Below are positions 33,340 to 41,721 of a stretch of DNA of 64,000 nt, one piece after another. Below the pieces are notes generated by a model, which had not been told where the DNA came from, made no database searches, and saw only the letters and a program-made list of their open reading frames with translations. Every line of letters starts with the position of its first letter. Positions within the stretch are counted from its first letter, which is position 1. The position numbers and the translations under genes are program-made. Source of the stretch: an uncultured Eubacteriales bacterium (GTDB taxonomy: Bacteria > Bacillota > Clostridia > Oscillospirales > Oscillospiraceae); contig URPA01000006.1 of NCBI GenBank assembly GCA_900549545.1, positions 1-64,000 on the forward strand, written 5' to 3'.

Positions 33340-34629
33340 ATGAGCGATAACGATTTTTCACAGGAGCAGAGCTGGTATAACACCGAGACATATCAGCCCG
33401 GGGAGCTGCCCGCCGCTCCGGTACAGGCGGCGAAAAAGCCCAAAAACAAAAAGAAGCGCAATTACCGCATTATAGGCGCCGTCTGCGCGCTGCTGGTGCT
33501 GATTGTGGCGACGTCTCTTGCCTTTGGCGGCGACAGGGAGGGCATTGTCATCAGCGACAGCCCCGCCCGCAGCGCTGACGATTTTTCCGATGATTTCAAA
33601 GACTTTTTTGATAATTACTACACCGGCGTTGACCTTCAGCGCACGGATATAAATATCCCCCGCGCGGCGCTTCCAAATTATGAAATGGAGCTTCAGCCCC
33701 ACACAGGTGAGGAGCTGAGCCTCAAGGAGCTCTATGAGCGTTGCGCCCCCTCGGTTGTAGCTATTTCCGGCTACAAGGACGGGCAGAACGGCTATAACTG
33801 GGGCACGGGAGTTATTCTCTCTGAGGACGGCCTGATTTTAACAAACACCCATGTTATCGACGGCTGCGACAGCGCGAAGGTCACTCTCAGCGACGACCGG
33901 GAGCTTGAGGCAAAGCTCGTCGGCGCGGATGGGATAAGCGACCTTGCGGTGCTCAAAATCGAGGCCGAGGGCCTGACGCCCGCCGAGTTTGGCGAGAGCG
34001 GGAGCTTGCAGGTGGGGGAGAGCGTCGCTGCCATCGGCAATCCTCTCGGGGAGACCTTCCGCAGCACTTTGACTGACGGTATAATCTCCGCCATTGAGCG
34101 CGGCATCAGCTATCAGGGCCACAGCATGACCCTTTTGCAGACCAACACCGCCATAAATGAGGGCAACTCCGGCGGCGCTCTGTTTAATATGTACGGGCAG
34201 GTTATCGGCATCACCAATATGAAAATGATGTCAAGCTACTCGAGCATTGAAGGCATCGGCTTTGCAATCCCCTCCAGCACCGTGCGCAATGTGGTCAATG
34301 CCATCGCCAAGGATGGTGAGGTCAGCGGCAGGACATCCATTGGCATCACCGTGGGCGCAGTCCCGCCCGAGGCGGCGGAGCACTATGAGCTGCCCGAGGG
34401 GCTGTACGTCTCTGACGTTGTTGAGGGCTCTGACGCCGAGAAGCAGGGGATACAGGTTGGCGATATCATCACCGCCGTGAACGATACCCCCGTGCGTGTA
34501 ACGACTGATATAAGCGCGATTAAGGACGAATTGCAGGTGGGCGACAGCATGAAGTTCACCGTCTGGCGCAACGGCGAGACATTGGAATTTAACGTAAAGC
34601 TCATGGACACGAATGATATATACGGATAA
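33340..34629 (+). CDS. htrA: Membrane-anchored HtrA/DegP-type serine protease with PDZ domain
   Basis: A surface quality-control protease. A ~45-residue cytoplasmic stretch precedes one membrane helix (about residues 46-66). The trypsin-like domain has catalytic His171 (TNTHVID), Asp201 (SDLAVLK) and Ser277 (NEGNSGGAL). A C-terminal PDZ domain runs from about residue 330. The 429-aa length is typical. A weak GAGGATAG SD precedes the ATG. It follows the two-component genes directly and may be their target; this mirrors known envelope-stress circuits. Confidence 0.93.
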   Translation: MSDNDFSQEQSWYNTETYQPGELPAAPVQAAKKPKNKKKRNYRIIGAVCALLVLIVATSLAFGGDREGIVISDSPARSADDFSDDFKDFFDNYYTGVDLQRTDINIPRAALPNYEMELQPHTGEELSLKELYERCAPSVVAISGYKDGQNGYNWGTGVILSEDGLILTNTHVIDGCDSAKVTLSDDRELEAKLVGADGISDLAVLKIEAEGLTPAEFGESGSLQVGESVAAIGNPLGETFRSTLTDGIISAIERGISYQGHSMTLLQTNTAINEGNSGGALFNMYGQVIGITNMKMMSSYSSIEGIGFAIPSSTVRNVVNAIAKDGEVSGRTSIGITVGAVPPEAAEHYELPEGLYVSDVVEGSDAEKQGIQVGDIITAVNDTPVRVTTDISAIKDELQVGDSMKFTVWRNGETLEFNVKLMDTNDIYG

Positions 34630-34630
34630 A

Positions 34631-34905
34631 AAATAAGCTCTGTGCGAAAGCACAGAGCTTATTTGAGACTGTCAAAAAACCTATGTCAAAATGTTAAGAT
34701 AAAGAAGTAGCGGGGGTGCTCGAGGGGGCAAGGCCCGCCTCGTATACAATAATCCGCCGCCGAAAAGACCGTATTTACGGGATTTTCGGGCGAAGCAGCG
34801 TTTTGAACTAATTCAGAACGCTCGGCGGTTGAAGCGGTCAAAAAAGTCCCCGCAGGACTTTTTGACAAGCTGAAATAAGCTCTGTGCGAAGCACAGAGCT
34901 TATTT
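34631..34905. repeat. Structured intergenic element between duplicated terminators
   Basis: Two hairpins with the same perfect 15-bp stem (AAATAAGCTCTGTGC; loops GAAA and GAA) stand at 34631-34664 and 34873-34905. The 208 bp between contain no gene but three more hairpins, at about 34768-34795, 34798-34824 and 34846-34866. Near-complementary ends CTGTCAAAAA and TTTTTGACA lie at about 34669 and 34858. Both outer hairpins can terminate the convergent htrA and EamA genes. The inside resembles a MITE-like repeat. Confidence 0.6.
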
Positions 34906-34909
34906 TATG

Positions 34910-35791
34910 TCATGCTTTTTTCTTCTTCAAAAAGCTGCCGCCGGTTTCGGAGATGAGCACCGAGACAAAAATGAGCGCGAAGCCGAGCACCAGCTTGAAG
35001 GTCATCCGCTCATGGTAGAAGACGATGGAAATGAGCGTTCCGAAGACGGACTCGAGCGTCATTATAACAGCGGTGGTGGAGGAGGGGGTATACTTCATGC
35101 CCCAGGCCTGGAGGAAGAAGCAGACAGCCGTACACATTATGCTGAGGTATGCGATGCTCATCCACGCGCTGCCGGGGAGGTTCTGGGGCGGCTGCTCGAA
35201 AATGAGCGCGCCGACCCAGCAGGCAAGCGCTGCCGCCGCGAACTGCACGGTTGAGATGGAAAGCGCGTCGCACTTGCCGGCGTACTGCTCCATCATGATG
35301 ATCTGCAAGCCGTAAAACACACCGCAGCAGAGCGTCAGCACATCGCCGACGTTCATGCCGCCGCTGACATCGCCAAGAGAGACAAAGCCGATGCCTGTTA
35401 TGCACAGCAGCGCCGCGATGATATTCGCCCCCGTCGGCTTGCGCTTATATATTCCCCAGGCCATGAAGGGCACAAGGACGCAGTAGGTCGCGGTCAAAAA
35501 GGCGTTTTTGCCGGGCGTGGTGTACTTAAGCCCGTAGGTCTGCACAATGTACGCCACCGCGAGGCAGAGCCCCATCAGAACGCTGCCGCGAAAAACCTGC
35601 TTGTCCATTTTGAAGAGCTTCCGGTTTGCCGCAAGCCCCAGCAGCAGGGCAGATACCGTGAAGCGTATCGCCATTATCCAGAATGTGCCGATATTGTCAA
35701 GGGTGTTTTTGAGGATGACAAAAGAGGTGCCCCAAATCAGGGTCGTCCCGAAAATCGCGACCCTGCCCCAAAATGCTTTTTTGTTTGCCAT
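34910..35791 (-). CDS. EamA/DMT-family transporter (293 aa)
   Basis: Ten hydrophobic helices in two EamA repeats make this a drug/metabolite-superfamily permease. The first repeat begins with GTTLIWGTSFVILK and the second near residue 150 with LCCGVFYGLQIIMMEQYAG. Substrates of such proteins include amino acids, nucleobases and metabolites; none can be deduced here. It starts 4 nt after the pcrA stop and is probably cotranscribed with it. The C-terminus is lysine-rich. Confidence 0.9.
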   Translation of the reverse strand: MANKKAFWGRVAIFGTTLIWGTSFVILKNTLDNIGTFWIMAIRFTVSALLLGLAANRKLFKMDKQVFRGSVLMGLCLAVAYIVQTYGLKYTTPGKNAFLTATYCVLVPFMAWGIYKRKPTGANIIAALLCITGIGFVSLGDVSGGMNVGDVLTLCCGVFYGLQIIMMEQYAGKCDALSISTVQFAAAALACWVGALIFEQPPQNLPGSAWMSIAYLSIMCTAVCFFLQAWGMKYTPSSTTAVIMTLESVFGTLISIVFYHERMTFKLVLGFALIFVSVLISETGGSFLKKKKA

Positions 35792-35795
35792 AGAT

Positions 35796-38171
35796 CTATT
35801 CCTTAGTCATGTACTGCGCGGCGGCACGGAGCATGAATTTCTTCTTCACGCCGCCGTCAAATTCAATTTCCACAAAATAATCCCCGCCCATGGGCCTCAT
35901 GCTGAGAATAACTCCCGAGCCGAACACCTTGTGTTTTATCCTGTTCCCGGCGGCGTAATCCGTCTTTACAGGGGCGGGTTGAGCCTTCGGCTCGCTGGGT
36001 GACGGGCCGTTGTATACCGCTTTTCTGACGGAGGCGTAATCCTCACGGCCATAATTCACAGTGCGGTCATTGTATGAATACCCTCGGGGGATGTTCTTGC
36101 CGTTGATGTCGCTGTCCGGTATCTCGTCAACAAAGCGGGAGACGCGGTTGGAGGTCGTGCGCCCAAAGAGCATGCGCTGCCGCGCGCAAACAAGGTAAAG
36201 CTGCTCCATCGCGCGGGTTATAGCCACATAGCAAAGCCTGCGCTCCTCCTCCATCTCCTCAGGCTCGCCAATCGCGCGAAGTCCCGGGAAGATGCTCTCC
36301 TCCATGCCGACGATGAACACTGTCGGAAACTCCAAACCCTTCGCGCTGTGCATAGTCATCAGCACAACGCAGTCACTCTCCGCGTCATAGCTGTCCATGT
36401 CGCTGTATAGGGCGACGTTTGCAAGATACCCGTCAAGCGTCGTGTCGCCCGTCTCGTTCATGTAGCTTATAATGCTGCTCTTGAGCTCCTGCACGTTCTC
36501 GGCGCGCGCTACGTCCTTGGGGTCTGTGGAGCTTTGCAGGGCGAGAAGATACCCGGTCTTTTCCAGCACCTCATCATAAAGCGCGTCGGGGCTGTTATTT
36601 TCGGCAAAGGAGCGCAGCTCCTTTATCATGCTCGCAAACTGCCGCATCCGCAGGGCTGGGCGGGAGAGCTCAGGGTAATTATCCGCATGGTCGATAATTT
36701 CAAACAGGCTGCACCCGCGCTCAGAGGCGAGCTGCTGGGCAAGCTCAACACTTCTTGCGCCGATGCCGCGCACCGGGGTGTTGATTATCCGCACAAGGCG
36801 CAAATCGTCAGAGGGCGCTGCGATAACGCAGAGGTAGGAGAGAATGTCCTTAATCTCGGCATGGTCAAAGAAGCGGTTGCCGCCGACCACGCGGTAGGGG
36901 ATGCCGCTGCGCTTGAAGGCAAATTCAAGCTGACTCGCCTGCGCGTTCATGCGGTAGAGCACCGCAAAATCCCGGAAGTTCTGCCCGTGGCTGCGCCCGT
37001 CCATAATGGCGTAGGCCACATACTGCGCCTCGTCATGCTCGTTATCGGCCACATACAGCTCAAGCTTGTTGCCGCCGCCCTTCTTTGTCCAGAGCTCCTT
37101 GCCCTTGCGGCCGAGGTTATTGCGGATAACGGCGTTGGCAGCATCCAGAATATGGCCGGTGCTGCGGTAATTCTGCTCAAGGCGGATGGTGCGGCAGCCC
37201 TCAAACTGGCGCTCGAAGGAGAGAATGTTCTCAATCGTCGCCCCGCGAAACTTGTATATGCTCTGGTCATCGTCGCCCACGACGCAGATATTGCCGTGCC
37301 CTCCGGCTAAAAGGGCCGCAAGCAGGTATTGCAGATGGCTCGTGTCCTGATACTCGTCAATGAGCACATAGCGAAAGCGCCGCTGCCAATATCCGCGCAC
37401 ATCCTCCTCCCGCTCGAGCAGGAGAACGGTATTGAAGATAAGATCGTCGAAATCCATGGCGTTTGCCGCGAAAAGCCGCCGGAAATACTCGCTGTAAACC
37501 TCGCCGATCTTCGTCCGGCGCATTTCGCTCGAAGCGCGGGCGTTGAAGAGATAGTCCTCTGCCGTCATGCGAGAATCCTTCGCGCGGCTTATCTCCGATA
37601 AAAGCGCCTTTGGCGGATAGCTCTTATCGTCAAGGTCCATATCCTTTATTATGCGCTTGATAAGACTCAGACTGTCGGAGGTGTCATATATCGTGAAGCT
37701 CCCGGAGTAGCCAAGACGCTCCGCGTCCCGGCGCAGGATGCGCACGCAGGCGGAGTGAAAGGTGCAGGCCCAGATGTCATTTGCCTCGGCACCCAGCATA
37801 CGGCCAAGACGGTCCTTCAGCTCGTCCGCCGCCTTGTTTGTAAAGGTGATGGCGAGTATCCGCCACGGCTCAACAGGCTGGAGCGGCGCGATAGCGCGGG
37901 CAGCGTCTCCACCCGCTTGCAGGATTTTAAGCTGCTCCTCATCGGCATTGGGCGGAAGCTCATTACTGTCAGAGGCTCTGCCGTAGCGCAGGAGGTTGGC
38001 GATGCGGTTTATTAAGACCGTGGTCTTACCGCTGCCGGCCCCGGCGAGGATGAGCAGGGCGCCCTCCGTGCAGAGCACGGCCTCCTGCTGCATGGGATTG
38101 AGCGCGGCAAAATCGGCGCGAATAACCTCGCGCCTTGCCGTTATGTAGTTTTTTTCAAATTCAGTCATCAT
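35796..38171 (-). CDS. pcrA: ATP-dependent DNA helicase PcrA/UvrD
   Basis: A superfamily 1A 3'-5' helicase for repair, replication restart and removal of RecA. The order of motifs is intact in 791 aa: LNPMQQEAVLC (Q motif), LILAGAGSGKTT (Walker A), LIDEYQDTSHLQ (motif II), VGDDDQSIYKFRGA (motif III), LEQNYRSTGHIL (IV), MTMHSAKGLEFPTVF (V) and CYVAITRAMEQLYLV (VI). The C-terminal Tudor-like domain is present (IKHKVFGSGVI). No SD precedes the ATGATG start, and the promoter lies immediately upstream, so the mRNA may be leaderless. Confidence 0.95.
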   Translation of the reverse strand: MMTEFEKNYITARREVIRADFAALNPMQQEAVLCTEGALLILAGAGSGKTTVLINRIANLLRYGRASDSNELPPNADEEQLKILQAGGDAARAIAPLQPVEPWRILAITFTNKAADELKDRLGRMLGAEANDIWACTFHSACVRILRRDAERLGYSGSFTIYDTSDSLSLIKRIIKDMDLDDKSYPPKALLSEISRAKDSRMTAEDYLFNARASSEMRRTKIGEVYSEYFRRLFAANAMDFDDLIFNTVLLLEREEDVRGYWQRRFRYVLIDEYQDTSHLQYLLAALLAGGHGNICVVGDDDQSIYKFRGATIENILSFERQFEGCRTIRLEQNYRSTGHILDAANAVIRNNLGRKGKELWTKKGGGNKLELYVADNEHDEAQYVAYAIMDGRSHGQNFRDFAVLYRMNAQASQLEFAFKRSGIPYRVVGGNRFFDHAEIKDILSYLCVIAAPSDDLRLVRIINTPVRGIGARSVELAQQLASERGCSLFEIIDHADNYPELSRPALRMRQFASMIKELRSFAENNSPDALYDEVLEKTGYLLALQSSTDPKDVARAENVQELKSSIISYMNETGDTTLDGYLANVALYSDMDSYDAESDCVVLMTMHSAKGLEFPTVFIVGMEESIFPGLRAIGEPEEMEEERRLCYVAITRAMEQLYLVCARQRMLFGRTTSNRVSRFVDEIPDSDINGKNIPRGYSYNDRTVNYGREDYASVRKAVYNGPSPSEPKAQPAPVKTDYAAGNRIKHKVFGSGVILSMRPMGGDYFVEIEFDGGVKKKFMLRAAAQYMTKE

Positions 38172-38178
38172 AGGAGAA

Positions 38179-38207
38179 ATTCTACCATATTAAGGCTTGT
38201 TTAACAA
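38179..38207 (-). promoter_or_regulatory. Promoter of pcrA adjoining the start codon
   Basis: Read leftward, TTGTTA (38207-38202), a 17-bp spacer and TAGAAT (38184-38179) are followed after 7 nt by ATG at 38171. The predicted transcription start coincides with the start codon. Confidence 0.55.
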
Positions 38208-38219
38208 GGGAAAAATCGG

Positions 38220-38248
38220 TTGAAAAAATATGGCGCGGGTGATATGCT
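38220..38248 (+). promoter_or_regulatory. Promoter of the RR-ABC-permease-HK operon
   Basis: TTGAAA at 38220-38225, a 17-bp spacer and TATGCT at 38243-38248 lie 24 nt before the response-regulator start. Confidence 0.6.
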
Positions 38249-38272
38249 TTTGTGCATAAAGGAGCATAAACA

Positions 38273-38923
38273 ATGAAAACAATTGCTGTAATTGATGATG
38301 ATATTTATATCGGCGACCTGCTTGAGGAGCTGCTGACAGCCGAGGGCTACGCCGTTATCCGCGCATATTCGGGTACTGAGGCACTGCTCATGCTTGAAAA
38401 GCGGCACGCTGACCTTGTGCTGCTGGATCTGATGCTGCCGGGCCTCAGCGGGGAGCAGGTGATGGAGAAGCTCTCCGGGACGCCGGTCATTGTCCTCTCC
38501 GCCAAGGCGGGGACGGATGACAAGGTGAAGCTCCTGCTCTCCGGCGCGCAGGACTATGTGACAAAGCCCTTTGACAACCGGGAGCTTTTAGCGCGCATAG
38601 CCGTGCAGCTGCGCGAGGAGAAAAGCCGCGACTGCCTGAGCTTCGGGGCGTTGAGCCTTGACAGCCGCTCGCACGAGGTGACGGTCGGCACTCAGCCCCT
38701 GCGCCTTACCCGCACGGAGTACGCCATTTTGAAGCTGCTGATGGAAAAGCCCGGACAGGTCGTGGCGAAGGGCGCGATTCTTGAGGGCATATTTGAGGAC
38801 ACGCCCGACTGCACCGAGAGCTCGCTTAAGATACACATCAGCAACCTGCGCAAAAAGCTCCGCGACGCCGGGGCGGGGGAAAGCATTGAGGCCGTGTGGG
38901 GGATAGGGTTTCGTCTTAACTGA
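38273..38923 (+). CDS. OmpR-family response regulator (216 aa)
   Basis: The receiver domain has Asp8-Asp9-Asp10, phospho-acceptor Asp52 (LVLLDLMLPG) and Lys in YVTKPF. A winged helix follows, ending SSLKIHISNLRKKLR and AVWGIGFRLN. AAAGGAG precedes the ATG. It heads a cassette with an ABC ATPase (73 nt downstream), a permease and a histidine kinase that closes the cluster. That layout is common for systems sensing and expelling cationic peptides or lantibiotics. Confidence 0.92.
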   Translation: MKTIAVIDDDIYIGDLLEELLTAEGYAVIRAYSGTEALLMLEKRHADLVLLDLMLPGLSGEQVMEKLSGTPVIVLSAKAGTDDKVKLLLSGAQDYVTKPFDNRELLARIAVQLREEKSRDCLSFGALSLDSRSHEVTVGTQPLRLTRTEYAILKLLMEKPGQVVAKGAILEGIFEDTPDCTESSLKIHISNLRKKLRDAGAGESIEAVWGIGFRLN

Positions 38924-38996
38924 ATCTTTACTGTTTCCTTTACCGCTGCCTTTACCCCAAAGTGATAGGCTTTACCCGTAAGGAGGTAATGCTATT

Positions 38997-39905
38997 ATGT
39001 ACGCATTGGAAACTGAAAAACTTTCAAAGAGCTACGGCCGCTTCAAGGCTCTTGACGGACTGGATGCCCATGTGCCGCAGGGGGCGATATACGGCCTCGT
39101 GGGTAAAAACGGCGCGGGGAAAACCACGCTTATCCGCATAATCTGCGGCCTGCAAAGCCCCACCTCGGGCGGCTTTTCGATCTACGGTGTGCCCTCAGCA
39201 GGGCGGGTAAACAGCGCCCGCACCCGCATCGGCGCAGTGGTGGAGACGCCGTCCATCTATTCGGACATGAGCGCGCGGGACAACCTGCGCATGCAGTACA
39301 GGGTGCTCGGCCTGCCGTCCGAGGCGGATATCGAAAGGCTCCTTAAGCTTGTCGGCCTTTCGGATACCGGCAGAAAAAAGGCGGGGCATTTCTCCCTCGG
39401 CATGCGCCAGCGGCTCGGCATAGCCGTGGCCCTCGCGGGTAGCCCCGATTTGCTGATTCTTGATGAGCCGATAAACGGCCTTGACCCGCAGGGCATAATC
39501 GAGATTCGCGAGCTTATTTTGAAGCTCAACCGCGAGCTTGGCATCACGGTTCTGGTATCCAGCCACAATCTGGACGAGCTCTCCCGCATCGCGACGCATT
39601 ATGGCTTTATAAACGAGGGGCGCACCGTGCGCGAGATAAGCAGGCAGGAGCTTGACAAGGCCTGCCGCAGGTGCATGCGCCTTGTGGTAAGAAACATGCC
39701 GGCCCTCTGCAAGGTGCTCGATGAGAGCGGCCTTGACTATATGGTCGCGTCCCCGTCTGAGGCGGAGGTATACGGGCAGATAAGCATCTCTCGCCTTGCC
39801 GCCGCCATGACCGAGGCCGGGGGCGAGCTTATCGCCGTGCAGGAGTCAGAGGAGAGCCTTGAGAGCTACTATATGAACCTGATGGGAGGTGCGGCAAATG
39901 GCTAA
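38997..39905 (+). CDS. ABC transporter ATP-binding protein, lantibiotic-immunity-like (302 aa)
   Basis: Walker A GLVGKNGAGKTTLI lies near residues 33-46. The signature FSLGMRQRLGIAVALA, Walker B LLILDEPINGLDP and the switch His (SSHNLDELSR) are all intact. The C-terminal ~80 residues form the extension seen in CcmA/BcrA-type exporters. AAGGAGG precedes the ATG. The permease gene overlaps its end by 8 nt. Export of a peptide or bacitracin-like compound is suggested by context, not shown. Confidence 0.92.
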   Translation: MYALETEKLSKSYGRFKALDGLDAHVPQGAIYGLVGKNGAGKTTLIRIICGLQSPTSGGFSIYGVPSAGRVNSARTRIGAVVETPSIYSDMSARDNLRMQYRVLGLPSEADIERLLKLVGLSDTGRKKAGHFSLGMRQRLGIAVALAGSPDLLILDEPINGLDPQGIIEIRELILKLNRELGITVLVSSHNLDELSRIATHYGFINEGRTVREISRQELDKACRRCMRLVVRNMPALCKVLDESGLDYMVASPSEAEVYGQISISRLAAAMTEAGGELIAVQESEESLESYYMNLMGGAANG

Positions 39906-40725
39906 GCTGATTTCCGCCGGCCTCCTGCGCCTGAGAAAATGCGCCGTGTTTTACATCACCTGTGCCGCCGCTGCCGCAATATGCTGCGCCCTGGTATACA
40001 GCCATCTTGGCGATTATGAGGATTATTCGGCTTCCCTGCGGCTCTGCCTTTTTGACCATGTGCCGCTTATCGGGCTTATCTGCTCGGTGTTCATCGGCCT
40101 GATGCTCGGTGCGGAATACAGCGACGGGACGATGCGAAACAAAATTATCGTCGGCCATAAGCGCGTGAACGTGTATCTCTCGTATGTCATTGTCTCCGCA
40201 ATCGGGGCGGTTATCGTGTCCGCTCTCTGCCTGACTGTTACTGTTATTCTGGGGCTTACGCTGTATAAGAGCATCGGCATGAGCGTAGGCGCTTGCCTGT
40301 GGATGTGCTTTTGTGAGATGATGATCGCCGCGGCCTCCGCCTCCGCCGCCGCGCTGGTGGCGGCCTGCACGAAAAGCCGCTCCATCACCGCGGTGATGTG
40401 CATAATTGTGTTTTTAGGGCTGTTGTTTCTGGGCTCATACATCAATGGCCGCCTTGAGGAGCCGGAATTTATCGACTACTATATGATGACGAGTGAGAAC
40501 GGCATGCCGATGGAGGTCGAGACGGCGCCCAATCCCCGCTATGTCTCCGGCACCGAAAGAACGGCGCTCGAGCTTATCTGCGAGTTTGACCCGGCGGGGC
40601 AGTCGGTTTTGATGTCGAACTTTTCGGCCACACACCCGGAGCGCCTGCCGCTGATGAGCCTGCTGTTCATCATAACAACCACCGCCGCAGGATGTGTGGT
40701 ATTCAAAAAGAAGGATCTGGTGTAA
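39898..40725 (+). CDS. ABC-2-type permease (275 aa)
   Basis: Six hydrophobic helices, with the long loop between the fifth and sixth (about residues 185-245), fit an ABC-2 permease. The ATG at 39898 is preferred over a GTG three codons earlier because GGGAGG stands 7-8 nt before it. It overlaps the ATPase gene by 8 nt and its stop abuts the histidine kinase ATG (TAAATG). It pairs with the preceding ATPase to form the exporter. Confidence 0.88.
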   Translation: MAKLISAGLLRLRKCAVFYITCAAAAAICCALVYSHLGDYEDYSASLRLCLFDHVPLIGLICSVFIGLMLGAEYSDGTMRNKIIVGHKRVNVYLSYVIVSAIGAVIVSALCLTVTVILGLTLYKSIGMSVGACLWMCFCEMMIAAASASAAALVAACTKSRSITAVMCIIVFLGLLFLGSYINGRLEEPEFIDYYMMTSENGMPMEVETAPNPRYVSGTERTALELICEFDPAGQSVLMSNFSATHPERLPLMSLLFIITTTAAGCVVFKKKDLV

Positions 40726-41613
40726 ATGATAATCTGTCTGGGCGCGGCGCTTTTGGTGATAATCGCGCTGCTTATAAAGCTGCATCTTATCCACAGGGCG
40801 GCGGAGGAAATATCCACCGCCGTGAGGGATATCCGCGCCCAGGGCTCAAACGGCATCATCGGCATATCCAGCCGGGACAGGCAGATGCGCGCGCTGGCCG
40901 CAACGCTCAATGGCGAGCTGCGTGAAATGAACGCTCTGCGCATAAAATATGAGCAGGGAGACATGGAGCTAAAGCACGCCATCACAGGCGTTTCCCACGA
41001 CCTGCGCACGCCGCTGACCGCCATCGCGGGCTACATTGACCTTTTGGAGCGGGAGACTGACCCCGAAAAGCAGGCGCGGTATATCTCCATTATAAAAAAC
41101 CGCACCGAGGCCCTGCGAAAGCTCAGCGAGGAGCTGCTCGATTACTCTGTCAGCGCCTCCCATGAGCAGAGCCTTGAGCTGCGCCCAATGGCGATAAACC
41201 GCGTGCTGGAGGAGAGCCTCGCATCGTTCTATCAGGCCTTCTCTGACAGAAAAATTGTGCCGCGGGCGAGCATCCCGGAGGAGCCGGTTATCTGCCTTGC
41301 AGAGCCGCAGGCGCTTGGCCGTGTGCTGGGCAACGTCCTCTCCAACGCCGCCAAGTACAGCGACGGGGATTTATCCGTTACGCTCACTCCGGACGGCGAG
41401 ATAGAGATTGAAAACAGCGCAAGCGCTCTTGACAGCGTGCAGGTGGAAAAGCTCTTCGACCGGTTTTACACCGTCGAAAACGCCCGCGGCTCAACAGGTC
41501 TTGGCCTGAGCATAGCCAAAACCCTCACCGAGCGCATGGGCGGCAAAATCGACGCGCAGTACCGCGCCGGGTGGCTTCATATCTTAATAAAACTTAAAAA
41601 AGAAACAAAATAG
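40726..41613 (+). CDS. Histidine kinase with a single N-terminal anchor (295 aa)
   Basis: Only one hydrophobic helix (residues 2-21) precedes the cytoplasmic part, so there is no real extracellular sensor. The dimerisation motif VSHDLRTPLTAIAGY has His91. The N box NVLSNAAKYS and G box GSTGLGLSIAKTL follow. Kinases without a sensor usually read the state of the partner ABC transporter, and the permease is encoded immediately upstream. It completes the RR-ATPase-permease-HK cassette. Confidence 0.9.
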   Translation: MIICLGAALLVIIALLIKLHLIHRAAEEISTAVRDIRAQGSNGIIGISSRDRQMRALAATLNGELREMNALRIKYEQGDMELKHAITGVSHDLRTPLTAIAGYIDLLERETDPEKQARYISIIKNRTEALRKLSEELLDYSVSASHEQSLELRPMAINRVLEESLASFYQAFSDRKIVPRASIPEEPVICLAEPQALGRVLGNVLSNAAKYSDGDLSVTLTPDGEIEIENSASALDSVQVEKLFDRFYTVENARGSTGLGLSIAKTLTERMGGKIDAQYRAGWLHILIKLKKETK

Positions 41614-41634
41614 AAACAAAAGTGCAAAAATATA

Positions 41635-41664
41635 TTGACAAGATGTCGGATTCTGCGGTATTAT
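41635..41664 (+). promoter_or_regulatory. Promoter of the GH25 protein gene
   Basis: TTGACA at 41635-41640, an 18-bp spacer and TATTAT at 41659-41664 lie 57 nt before the start codon. Confidence 0.7.
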
Positions 41665-41721
41665 GTCGATAGTCTAAGAAGTAGTATAGCGGAATCATTA
41701 TACCCTAAGGAGCATCTTATC

